From the NCBI GenBank assembly GCA_938082915.1, contig CALKCG010000100.1, forward strand, positions 1 to 5,268: a stretch of DNA of 5,268 bases. The letters are read 5' to 3'. The translations under genes and the position numbers were made by a program. This document shows, piece after piece, positions 1 to 5,057 of the stretch; position 1 is the stretch's first letter; the number at the start of each line of letters is the position of its first letter. The DNA comes from an uncultured archaeon. Lineage in GTDB: Archaea; Thermoproteota; CALKCG01; B24. Under the pieces are notes generated by a model. It did no database searches, was not told where the DNA came from, and worked only from the letters and a program-made list of their open reading frames with translations.

Positions 1-1
1 A

Positions 2-199
2 TCTAATAGTAGATTTGTAGTTGAAGTGTCTAAACATAGTGCTCAAGAGTTTGAAAACCTCATGAAGGGATTACCTTGCTCAAAAATCGGATTTGTAAAA
101 TCCAATAATAACCTCGTAGTACATGGTTTAGATGGGAAAACTTATGAGGAAAATATTTGGGAGCTTAAAAAAGCTTGGAAGTCTACATTCGACTGGTAA
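2..199 (+). CDS. purL: Phosphoribosylformylglycinamidine synthase subunit PurL, C-terminal end (partial)
   Basis: This is the last 65 residues of an open frame that enters from the left edge and stops with TAA. PurL is the ATP-dependent synthetase subunit that, with PurQ and usually PurS, converts FGAR plus glutamine to FGAM in the fourth step of purine synthesis in the cytoplasm. The fragment begins SNSRFVVEV, which matches the 'S-x-SRF-(I/L/V)-V' strand near the end of PurL proteins. It continues through a short alpha/beta stretch (FVKSNNNLVV, then GLDGKTY) to the closing helix ELKKAWKSTFDW, where the AWK motif is typical of the PurL C-terminus. The remaining roughly 90% of the protein, including the ATP site, lies outside the window. 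Its neighbour is convergent: the stop codons are separated by 3 bp. Having purQ nearby in the same orientation supports the call. The fragment is short, but the motif match is good. Confidence 0.88.
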   Translation, partial: SNSRFVVEVSKHSAQEFENLMKGLPCSKIGFVKSNNNLVVHGLDGKTYEENIWELKKAWKSTFDW

Positions 200-202
200 A
201 TT

Positions 203-991
203 CTACAGCATTATATTGCTGAGAAAGTCTAATGCCCTTGGTATGGTTATGAGGGGGTCTTCTTTTCCCTCGTACTCTAACGATAAATACCCATTGTAAC
301 CGAATCTTGCAATTATCTCCATTATTCTCCTATAGTCGAGCTTCTTTTCAACCCAATAGCTACTTAATCCATACCATTCCAATGTTAACTCGTACATTTT
401 AGCGTGTATGTGAACAGTATACGGCATGACTGCTTCTATACTTTCGTAGACATCTTCTCTGAAGTTACCTAAATCGAGATTCACTCTAAACCAATCGGAG
501 TCCACAGCTTTAATAAGCTTCAAAACCTGCTCTGCTGTAGAAGTTATACCGCCATGATTTTCAACTGCAATCATAAGCCCGTATTGTTCAGCGTAATCTA
601 CAGACTCCTTTATACACTTAACCGACATCTTAAATGCATCGTCCTCTGAAACACCTTTAGGAGGCCATCCAGCATTTATCCTCATAATTGGGGAGCCAAG
701 TTTAACAGTAGCCTCTATCCAGTTTTTAACGAATTCTACTTCAATCTTCCTTTCATCGGGGTTAGGTTTACAGAAATTGTTGTCAACTGTTACACATGAC
801 AAGTCTAATCCATAATCTAGCAGTGCTCTCTTAATACTTTTAATTCTATCAACCTCTGGTTTAAAATAGAGTTGGTTTAACTCTACGCCGTCTACATCAA
901 GCCTAAACGCTTCATCTATGAAATCTTCAATGGTCATACTTCCATCAGTCAAATATCTATTATACGAATAACTGGCTATGCCTAATTTCAC
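203..991 (-). CDS. Sugar phosphate isomerase/epimerase-like TIM-barrel protein (xylose isomerase-like / AP endonuclease 2 superfamily)
   Basis: A 262-residue protein with the usual size of this superfamily and a single TIM-barrel domain. It starts MKLGIASYSY (first strand), then DGVELNQ (E37), RINAGW (residues 104-109), AVENHGG (E144, H146), NLDLGNF (D173), VHIHAK (H194, H196) and YLSLEYEG (E239). The Glu/Asp/His/Glu set at strand ends is what family members use to bind a divalent metal, so a metal-dependent isomerase or epimerase acting on a sugar or polyol is likely. The substrate cannot be told from sequence. An endonuclease IV role is unlikely because the full DNA-repair metal-site pattern is not evident. 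The start is GTG, read on the minus strand at 991-989. It is supported by an AGGTGGT Shine-Dalgarno (1003-997) five bases upstream. The gene is divergent from purQ and convergent with purL, so it sits inverted within the purine cluster. No signal peptide or membrane segment is seen. Confidence 0.85.
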   Translation of the reverse strand: MKLGIASYSYNRYLTDGSMTIEDFIDEAFRLDVDGVELNQLYFKPEVDRIKSIKRALLDYGLDLSCVTVDNNFCKPNPDERKIEVEFVKNWIEATVKLGSPIMRINAGWPPKGVSEDDAFKMSVKCIKESVDYAEQYGLMIAVENHGGITSTAEQVLKLIKAVDSDWFRVNLDLGNFREDVYESIEAVMPYTVHIHAKMYELTLEWYGLSSYWVEKKLDYRRIMEIIARFGYNGYLSLEYEGKEDPLITIPRALDFLSNIML

Positions 992-1002
992 GACAGACCA
1001 CC

Positions 1003-1013
1003 TTTTAAAAAAT
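1003..1013 (+). promoter_or_regulatory. TATA-like element, probable purQ promoter
   Basis: The AT-only stretch TTTTAAAAAAT lies in the divergent gap between the isomerase-like gene and purQ. A TATA box here would place the + strand start site near 1033-1038, leaving a leader of about 20-30 bases before purQ. On the minus strand the same element is only about 12 bases from the isomerase start codon and overlaps the edge of its Shine-Dalgarno, so it is too close to serve that gene by normal spacing. This is called by position and composition only. Confidence 0.4.
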
Positions 1014-1038
1014 ACCTAAAAGCTCATTTAACAGTTAC

Positions 1039-1054
1039 GTTCTTTTCAAAGAAC
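1039..1054. repeat. Perfect 7-bp inverted repeat (dyad) upstream of purQ, operator-like
   Basis: GTTCTTT (1039-1045) and AAAGAAC (1048-1054) are exact reverse complements separated by only two bases. A 16-bp dyad with a 2-bp centre is the shape expected for a homodimeric helix-turn-helix repressor site. It lies just downstream of the predicted TATA and start site and ends two bases before the GTG start of purQ, a position where bound protein would block transcription. As RNA it could also form a small hairpin close to the start codon. No second copy of the sequence was found before the other genes in the window. The regulatory role is inferred. Confidence 0.45.
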
Positions 1055-1056
1055 AG

Positions 1057-1857
1057 GTGAAGATGCTTCCTGTCAAAGTACTAGTACTTAGAGTTGAAGG
1101 TACAAATTGCGACATTGAAACAGTCGAAGCTTTCCAAATGGTTAATGCAGAAACAAGACTCGTACATTTGAACGAGCTTTTAAAAGGCGAACTAGACTTA
1201 GATGATTACCATGTCTTCTGTATACCTGGAGGTTTCAGCTATGGAGATGATTTAGGTGCAGGTAAACTCTTAGCCAACCAACTTAAATATAGACTCAGAA
1301 GGAAAATTGAGAAGTTTTTAAGCGAAGGAAAAGTTATGATAGGCATATGTAATGGTTTTCAGGCTTTAGTTAAAGCAGGATTATTGCCAGCGTTTGAAAA
1401 ACCGTTCTTAAGACAGGAGGTTACGTTGGCTTTAAATGAAAAAGGCCTGTTTGTAGATAGGTGGATCTATATGAAACATGAAGAAGAATGTAGATGCATC
1501 TTAACGAGAAACTTAAATTCTAAAATACTCTACGTTCCAGTAAATCATGCTGAGGGGAGATTCGTTGCTTCAAAAGATACGATTGAACTACTTGAGGAGG
1601 GGGGATATGTGGTTTTTAGATATGTGGACCCCTATGGCAGAGTTGCCGGATATCCCTGGAACCCGAATGGGTCTATGAATAACATTGCAGGCATATGTAA
1701 TACCGATGGAAACGTTTTAGGTCTAATGCCTCACCCTGAGAAGTACGTATACCACCATCTTCACCCAAGTTGGACTAGATTCCATTTGAATCCAGAACCG
1801 GAGGGTTTACTATTCTTCAAGACGATAATAAGCAATATTGCTAGAAGTCTTATGTGA
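1057..1857 (+). CDS. purQ: Phosphoribosylformylglycinamidine synthase subunit PurQ (glutaminase)
   Basis: PurQ is a class I glutamine amidotransferase that hydrolyses glutamine and passes ammonia to PurL for FGAR to FGAM conversion. Visible motifs (numbered from the GTG at 1057): the N-terminal strand KVLVLRVEGTNCD (7-19), the oxyanion-strand region IPGGFSYGDDLGAG (56-69), the nucleophile elbow GICNGFQ with Cys98, and LMPHPEKY with His226 and Glu228, completing the Cys-His-Glu triad. At 266 residues it is longer than the roughly 225-residue Bacillus type, as is usual in archaea. The extra length lies around residues 130-150 and after the triad (HPSWTRFHLNPEPEG). The start is ambiguous. GTG 1057 has no Shine-Dalgarno of its own, while ATG 1063 two codons later has AGGTGA (1055-1060) only two bases upstream. 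It is followed by a stem-loop and then a separately promoted gene. PurS, the usual small partner, is not adjacent on this side. Confidence 0.95.
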   Translation: MKMLPVKVLVLRVEGTNCDIETVEAFQMVNAETRLVHLNELLKGELDLDDYHVFCIPGGFSYGDDLGAGKLLANQLKYRLRRKIEKFLSEGKVMIGICNGFQALVKAGLLPAFEKPFLRQEVTLALNEKGLFVDRWIYMKHEEECRCILTRNLNSKILYVPVNHAEGRFVASKDTIELLEEGGYVVFRYVDPYGRVAGYPWNPNGSMNNIAGICNTDGNVLGLMPHPEKYVYHHLHPSWTRFHLNPEPEGLLFFKTIISNIARSLM

Positions 1858-1868
1858 AAACTATTTCT

Positions 1869-1914
1869 AGACCGTGAGGTATGACTTGTCTCATGGATAT
1901 TCTCAACACGGTCT
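1869..1914 (+). terminator. Stem-loop with T-rich tail after purQ (possible terminator)
   Basis: AGACCGTG (1869-1876) pairs perfectly with CACGGTCT (1907-1914), giving an 8-bp GC-rich stem over a 30-base loop. The loop can itself form a small hairpin (ATGA 1881-1884 with TCAT 1891-1894). A pyrimidine-rich tract, TCTTCTTTTCT, follows the stem, which fits a 3' end for the purQ transcript. The next gene's TATA box follows within about 20 bases. Archaeal termination depends mainly on U-tracts, so the stem may instead be a processing or stability element. Confidence 0.45.
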
Positions 1915-1924
1915 TCTTTTCTAG

Positions 1925-1940
1925 GAAAGGTTTATATATA
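1925..1940 (+). promoter_or_regulatory. BRE/TATA promoter of the PIN-ATPase gene
   Basis: GAAAGG followed by TTTATATATA (1931-1940) is a textbook archaeal BRE plus TATA box and the best promoter in the window. A start site about 25 bases downstream of its centre would fall near 1960, giving a leader of roughly a dozen bases before ATG 1973. No convincing Shine-Dalgarno precedes that ATG, in keeping with a short-leader transcript. This makes the gene a separate transcription unit from purQ. Confidence 0.72.
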
Positions 1941-1972
1941 GAACTATTATTCAAATACCTAGATTTTCTGAG

Positions 1973-3484
1973 ATGGAAACTTATTTGCCAGATGAGGGGG
2001 CTGTTGAAAGCGGACTATTGTTTAGACTTATCTTAGATGAGAGAATAAAAGGTAGAATCTTAATACACAACTCTATAATCAGGAGGCTTGAACATAAAGC
2101 TTTAAACGGCGACTTTAGAGGGGTAGAAGAGCTGGAAAATGCCCGTAGGTCGGCTGAAAGTTTAGGTTTAAAATTTGAGGTTCTAAACGGAGATTCTAAT
2201 TCAGAGCCTAAAGAGGTTCTAAGAGAGGTTGCTTTAAAAACTGGTTCAACGATCGTCACGTCAGACTATGTTTCAGCAACTATTGCTAAAGCTCTTGGAA
2301 TAAAAGTATTACATGAGAAAACTCAAGTCGAAAAGCGTTTAGAGGACTTTTTCAAAGATGGAGTCATGTCCGTACATCTGAAGGAGGGGGTGCCTCCAAG
2401 AGTTAAAAAAGGCAGACCGGGTAAATGGATATTTGAAGTACTTCATGATAAACCGTTATTGAGAAAAGACCTTGAAGACATTGTAAATGATATTCTAACT
2501 AGAGCTAGGGCTGGAGAAGGTTTCATAGAGACTGATAGAAATGGATCAACAATCGTTCAACTCGGAGCATACAGGATTGTTGTAGCCAAACCGCCTTTCA
2601 GCGACGGCTTAGAGATAACTGCCGTAAGACCCATAACATATAGACACCTTGAAGAGTATAATCTCCCCAGTAAGCTTCTGAAGAGACTTGCTGAGCAGGC
2701 TGAAGGAATACTTATCGCTGGAGCACCCGGTATGGGTAAATCAACATTCGCTCAGGCTTTAGCTGAGTTTTACCTTAGAGGAGGTAAAATCGTTAAAACG
2801 ATTGAAGCACCTAGAGACCTTCAACTTCCAGATGAAGTTACGCAATATTCTAAAGTTATGGGGGGATCTCAAGAAATTCATGACGTTCTACTCTTGAGTA
2901 GACCGGATTACACAATTTTCGATGAAATGCGTGATACTGATGATTTTAAACTCTATGCAGATTTAAGGCTTTCAGGAGTAGGTATGGTCGGAGTAGTACA
3001 TGCTACAACTGCTATTGATGCTATTCAACGCTTTGTAGGTAGAGTGGAGTTAGGCATGATACCTTCAATAATAGACACGGTTATATTTATGAAAGATGGT
3101 GAAGTTGCTAAAGTCTACAGTGTTGAAAGTGTAGTTAAAGTTCCACATGGATTAAAAGAGGCGGACCTCGCAAGACCTGTTGTAATCGTAAAAGATTTCT
3201 TAACAGAAGAGCCTGAGTACGAAATGTATGTCTTCGGTGAGAAGACGTTTGTAGTACCAATCAAACGTAAAAGCTCTAAGGAGCAGATGATATTAAACAG
3301 TATCAACGAGTTGCTACGAAGACACATAGAAGATGACTATAAAGTTGAACTAAATGAAGGTATTTTGGAAATCTATGTCTCTAGAGAATCCTACTCTACG
3401 ATAACTAGAAAATGTCTTAGAAAACTCGAAAAAATCAGTAGGAGAGCTGGCTTTGCAGAAGTTTCTATACATGTGATGAGTTGA
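1973..3484 (+). CDS. PIN domain-ATPase-KH protein (PINA-like, PilT/VirB11-type ATPase)
   Basis: A 503-residue archaeal fusion of three modules: an N-terminal PIN nuclease fold (about 1-120), a PilT/VirB11-like secretion-superfamily ATPase (about 205-400) and a C-terminal KH-like fold (about 455-503). The ATPase has Walker A GAPGMGKST (250-258, Lys256), an EAPRDLQ segment (278-284), Walker B DYTIFDEMR (312-320, D317/E318) and a His box VVHA (His343). PIN acidic residues visible are Asp7, probably Glu40, and Asp98 (TSD). The usual DTS after the first strand reads DEG here, and the GxxG loop expected in the KH fold is absent (TRKCLRKLEKI). From recalled literature, the Sulfolobus relative PINA is a hexameric ATPase linked to Holliday-junction branch migration and the resolvase Hjc; a role in DNA or RNA processing is therefore inferred. 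It sits between purQ and purE, with its own promoter and no evident link to purine synthesis. The ATG start fits the promoter spacing. No signal peptide is seen. Confidence 0.9.
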   Translation: METYLPDEGAVESGLLFRLILDERIKGRILIHNSIIRRLEHKALNGDFRGVEELENARRSAESLGLKFEVLNGDSNSEPKEVLREVALKTGSTIVTSDYVSATIAKALGIKVLHEKTQVEKRLEDFFKDGVMSVHLKEGVPPRVKKGRPGKWIFEVLHDKPLLRKDLEDIVNDILTRARAGEGFIETDRNGSTIVQLGAYRIVVAKPPFSDGLEITAVRPITYRHLEEYNLPSKLLKRLAEQAEGILIAGAPGMGKSTFAQALAEFYLRGGKIVKTIEAPRDLQLPDEVTQYSKVMGGSQEIHDVLLLSRPDYTIFDEMRDTDDFKLYADLRLSGVGMVGVVHATTAIDAIQRFVGRVELGMIPSIIDTVIFMKDGEVAKVYSVESVVKVPHGLKEADLARPVVIVKDFLTEEPEYEMYVFGEKTFVVPIKRKSSKEQMILNSINELLRRHIEDDYKVELNEGILEIYVSRESYSTITRKCLRKLEKISRRAGFAEVSIHVMS

Positions 3485-3530
3485 TATAAATCAAACTATC
3501 TTCTTTATGTGTTTTCAATCAGATGGAAAC
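3481..3530 (+). other. Promoter-like copy of the PIN-ATPase start region, with a 16-codon open frame
   Basis: The decamer AGATGGAAAC at 3521-3530 is identical to the one that starts the PIN-ATPase gene (1971-1980). Forty bases upstream, TTGATATAAA (3481-3490) matches TTTATATATA (1931-1940) at 8 of 10 positions in the same register. The segment between them is poorly conserved, although AACTAT occurs in both at slightly different spacing. From ATG 3523 a frame of 16 codons (METITFYRISLLRSTM) runs to TAA at 3571-3573. This could be a decayed duplication of a promoter plus start, a small-protein or leader unit, or coincidence: decamer repeats are expected by chance in 5 kb. No function is assigned. 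Confidence 0.2.
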
Positions 3531-3601
3531 CATAACTTTCTATAGGATTTCTCTTTTGAGATCTACGATGTAATTTAATCCAATACGATTAGAGCTATCT
3601 A

Positions 3602-3625
3602 TGCTCAAAAACTTTTTTTTGAGCA
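3602..3625 (+). terminator. Perfect 10-bp hairpin with T8 run upstream of purE
   Basis: TGCTCAAAAA (3602-3611) and TTTTTGAGCA (3616-3625) are exact reverse complements around a 4-base loop, CTTT. The + strand has eight consecutive T (3613-3620) within loop and right arm. A U8 run is a typical archaeal termination signal, so this may end the upstream PIN-ATPase transcript about 120 bases past its stop. It may instead act as a leader attenuator for purE, which starts 30 bases after the hairpin. The two uses cannot be separated from sequence alone. Confidence 0.55.
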
Positions 3626-3626
3626 A

Positions 3627-3647
3627 TTTATACTCTTCCTAGAGGTG
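3627..3647 (+). promoter_or_regulatory. purE TATA-like box and Shine-Dalgarno
   Basis: TTTATA (3627-3632) lies directly after the hairpin, with its centre about 25 bases from ATG 3655, the spacing of a leaderless promoter. However, GAGGTG (3642-3647) is a good Shine-Dalgarno seven bases before the same ATG, which implies a leadered transcript starting further upstream. An alternative TATA-like stretch TAATTTAAT (3571-3579) would start transcription near 3600 and put the hairpin inside the leader. The Shine-Dalgarno is the firmer of these calls. Confidence 0.45.
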
Positions 3648-3654
3648 TTTAAAA

Positions 3655-4143
3655 ATGCCAGATGTTTTGGTAATTATAGGCAGTATGTCCGATAAAGAGC
3701 ATGCTTTAAAGGTCGTTGAAACACTTGATTCGTTGGGTATTAAAGCCAGAGTGGAAATCGCATCAGCCCATAGAACACCAGATAGGGTTAAAGCTCTTGT
3801 GGAGAATGCTGAGAAAGAAGGGGTTTATGTGTTCATAGCAATAGCTGGATTATCTGCCCTACTGCCTAGCCTAATAGCCGCCTATACTATTAAACCTGTG
3901 ATAGGTGTTCCAGTTAAAAGGTCTCTAGAGGGTTTAGACTCACTACTATCGACCGTGCAGACGCCTCAGGGTATACCAGTAGCCTGTGTGGGTATTGATA
4001 ATGCTGTTAATGCCGCCATTCTAGCTGCTGAAATAGTATGTTTGCGGAAAACTGAGGTTACTGAGAAACTTTTGGAATATCGTAATTCTCTGAAGCGTAA
4101 TGTTGAACGGTCGGCTGAAGAACTTAGGAAACTCTTAGGGTAA
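3655..4143 (+). CDS. purE: N5-CAIR mutase / AIR carboxylase PurE
   Basis: PurE makes 4-carboxy-AIR (CAIR). Class I enzymes rearrange N5-CAIR supplied by PurK, while class II enzymes carboxylate AIR directly with CO2. The 162-residue length equals a single-domain class I PurE. Visible motifs are the phosphate/nucleotide loop GSMSD (9-13), SAHRTP (37-42, His39 and Arg40 matching E. coli His45 and Arg46), AGLSALLP (64-71), IGVPV (83-87) and STVQTPQGIPVA (99-110). In E. coli the AGGAAHLPG segment carries a second conserved His (His75). Here that position is Leu69, so the active site is not the standard class I form. No purK is visible nearby, so direct use of CO2 is possible but unproven. ATG 3655 is supported by GAGGTG seven bases upstream. 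purC follows after 71 bp on the same strand, probably co-transcribed. Confidence 0.93.
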   Translation: MPDVLVIIGSMSDKEHALKVVETLDSLGIKARVEIASAHRTPDRVKALVENAEKEGVYVFIAIAGLSALLPSLIAAYTIKPVIGVPVKRSLEGLDSLLSTVQTPQGIPVACVGIDNAVNAAILAAEIVCLRKTEVTEKLLEYRNSLKRNVERSAEELRKLLG

Positions 4144-4204
4144 TCGTTTAACTTGAGGGAAACGTTAAAGATTCAAATGGATGTATTTCTACTTAGCGTT
4201 GAGA

Positions 4205-4210
4205 AGGTGA
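4205..4210 (+). promoter_or_regulatory. Shine-Dalgarno of purC
   Basis: AGGTGA lies four bases before ATG 4215 and fixes that start, which also puts the conserved KRGKVKDIYE strand at the very N-terminus as expected. No clear TATA box is seen in the 71-bp gap after purE, so purC is probably read from an upstream promoter. Confidence 0.55.
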
Positions 4211-4214
4211 GTAT

Positions 4215-5057
4215 ATGCGGCTTATAAAACGGGGTAAAGTTAAAGACATATATGAGGTTAATGATAATACTCTTCTCTTCCACTTTACTAATAGAGTTTC
4301 AGCTTTCGACGTAATACTACCGTCGGAAATACCGTTTAAAGGAGAAGTTTTATGCCGTATGACTGGGTTTTGGTTTAAAATTCTCAACTATCCAAATCAT
4401 ATGCTTAAACTCATACTGCCAGATAAAATGCTCGTTAGGCGTCTAAAGATTATACCTATCGAGTTCGTTGTTAGAGGTTATTTATACGGGAGCCTTTACG
4501 AAAGAGTCTTGAAAAACGAAGTTCAAATTCCAATAGAGCCTATACTAGCTGCTAAGCTTCCAGAGCCTATACTAGACCCTACCACTAAATTTGAGGCTAA
4601 AGATAGACCTGTAACTAGGGAGGAAATCGTGTCTAGAGAATGGCTTAGCCCACATGAATATGATGTGCTTGAAGATGTTTGCATAGACATCTACCGATAT
4701 ATGGCCTCTAAAGCTGAAGAGAGGGGATTTATACTGGCAGACCTCAAGTTAGAGTTTGGCCGCACCCATGACGGGAAGATACTCTTAGCAGATTCTATCG
4801 GTCCAGATGAGTTTAGACTTTGGTTGAAATCCAGTTATAGTCCTGGAAGAAGACAGGAAAGCTACGATAAGCAACCGGTTAGAGATTGGTTGGAGAGCAT
4901 AGGTTATAAAAAGGCTTTGGAAGATGCAGTTAAATTGGGTAAGCCGATACCGCCTCCCCCAAAGCTTCCAGAACATATAATAGCTGAAGTAAGCAAACGT
5001 TATATTGAAGCTTTTGAAAAGCTTACGAACGAGAGGTTTAGGCGGTCGGAGGTTTAA
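4215..5057 (+). CDS. purC: Phosphoribosylaminoimidazole-succinocarboxamide (SAICAR) synthase PurC
   Basis: PurC joins CAIR and aspartate using ATP to form SAICAR, the step after PurE. The 280-residue protein shows the family's signature stretches in order: the glycine-rich ATP strand RGKVKDIYE (6-14), RVSAFD (27-32), FKGEVL (41-46), VEFVVRGYLYGS-type strand (residues 82-93), LDPTTKFEAKDRPVT (120-134), the ATP/metal strand LADLKLEFG (174-182), LADSIGPDEFRLW (191-203) and SYDKQPVRDWL (216-226). The Asp in LADSIGPDE and the Lys in DLKLEFG correspond to conserved nucleotide and metal contacts. It is longer than the roughly 237-residue bacterial type. The extra length is mostly the C-terminal tail after 226, including a proline run (PIPPPPKLPE, 244-253) before the last helix, as in the longer PurC forms. 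Its stop overlaps the start of purM by one base (TAATG), indicating translational coupling. Confidence 0.96.
   Translation: MRLIKRGKVKDIYEVNDNTLLFHFTNRVSAFDVILPSEIPFKGEVLCRMTGFWFKILNYPNHMLKLILPDKMLVRRLKIIPIEFVVRGYLYGSLYERVLKNEVQIPIEPILAAKLPEPILDPTTKFEAKDRPVTREEIVSREWLSPHEYDVLEDVCIDIYRYMASKAEERGFILADLKLEFGRTHDGKILLADSIGPDEFRLWLKSSYSPGRRQESYDKQPVRDWLESIGYKKALEDAVKLGKPIPPPPKLPEHIIAEVSKRYIEAFEKLTNERFRRSEV
5048..5053 (+). promoter_or_regulatory. Shine-Dalgarno of purM inside the end of purC
   Basis: GGAGGT is the strongest Shine-Dalgarno in the window and lies within the last codons of purC. It is three bases from ATG 5057 and six from GTG 5060. By spacing alone, the GTG one codon later is the better start, although ATG is the better codon. 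Either choice changes the protein by one residue. Confidence 0.65.

Noticed and set aside
251..271. GAGGG...CCCTC inverted repeat near the end of the isomerase-like gene as a purL terminator
   Set aside because: Only 5 bp per arm with an 11-base spacer inside codons for the conserved YEGKEDP region; better explained by coding sequence.
1003..1013. The same AT stretch as a TATA box for the minus-strand isomerase-like gene
   Set aside because: It is about 12 bases from that gene's GTG and touches its Shine-Dalgarno; a start site 25 bases downstream would fall inside the coding region.
1981..2259. 92-codon minus-strand open frame opposite the N-terminus of the PIN-ATPase
   Set aside because: It lies entirely within a well-supported gene on the other strand, its Ser/Leu-rich product has no recognisable motif, and nothing suggests a promoter or ribosome site.
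3115..3327. 70-codon minus-strand open frame opposite the C-terminal part of the PIN-ATPase
   Set aside because: Antisense shadow of a coding region with low-complexity composition and no domain signature.
3485..3654. C/D-box or other guide RNA in the gap before purE
   Set aside because: No matched RUGAUGA and CUGA box pair at a suitable distance was found; the only clear structure is the T8 hairpin.
4193..4387. 64-codon minus-strand open frame over the start of purC
   Set aside because: Overlaps the conserved N-terminal motifs of purC in antisense and shows no family resemblance.
4785..4976. 63-codon minus-strand open frame within purC
   Set aside because: Antisense shadow of conserved PurC motifs; no independent support.
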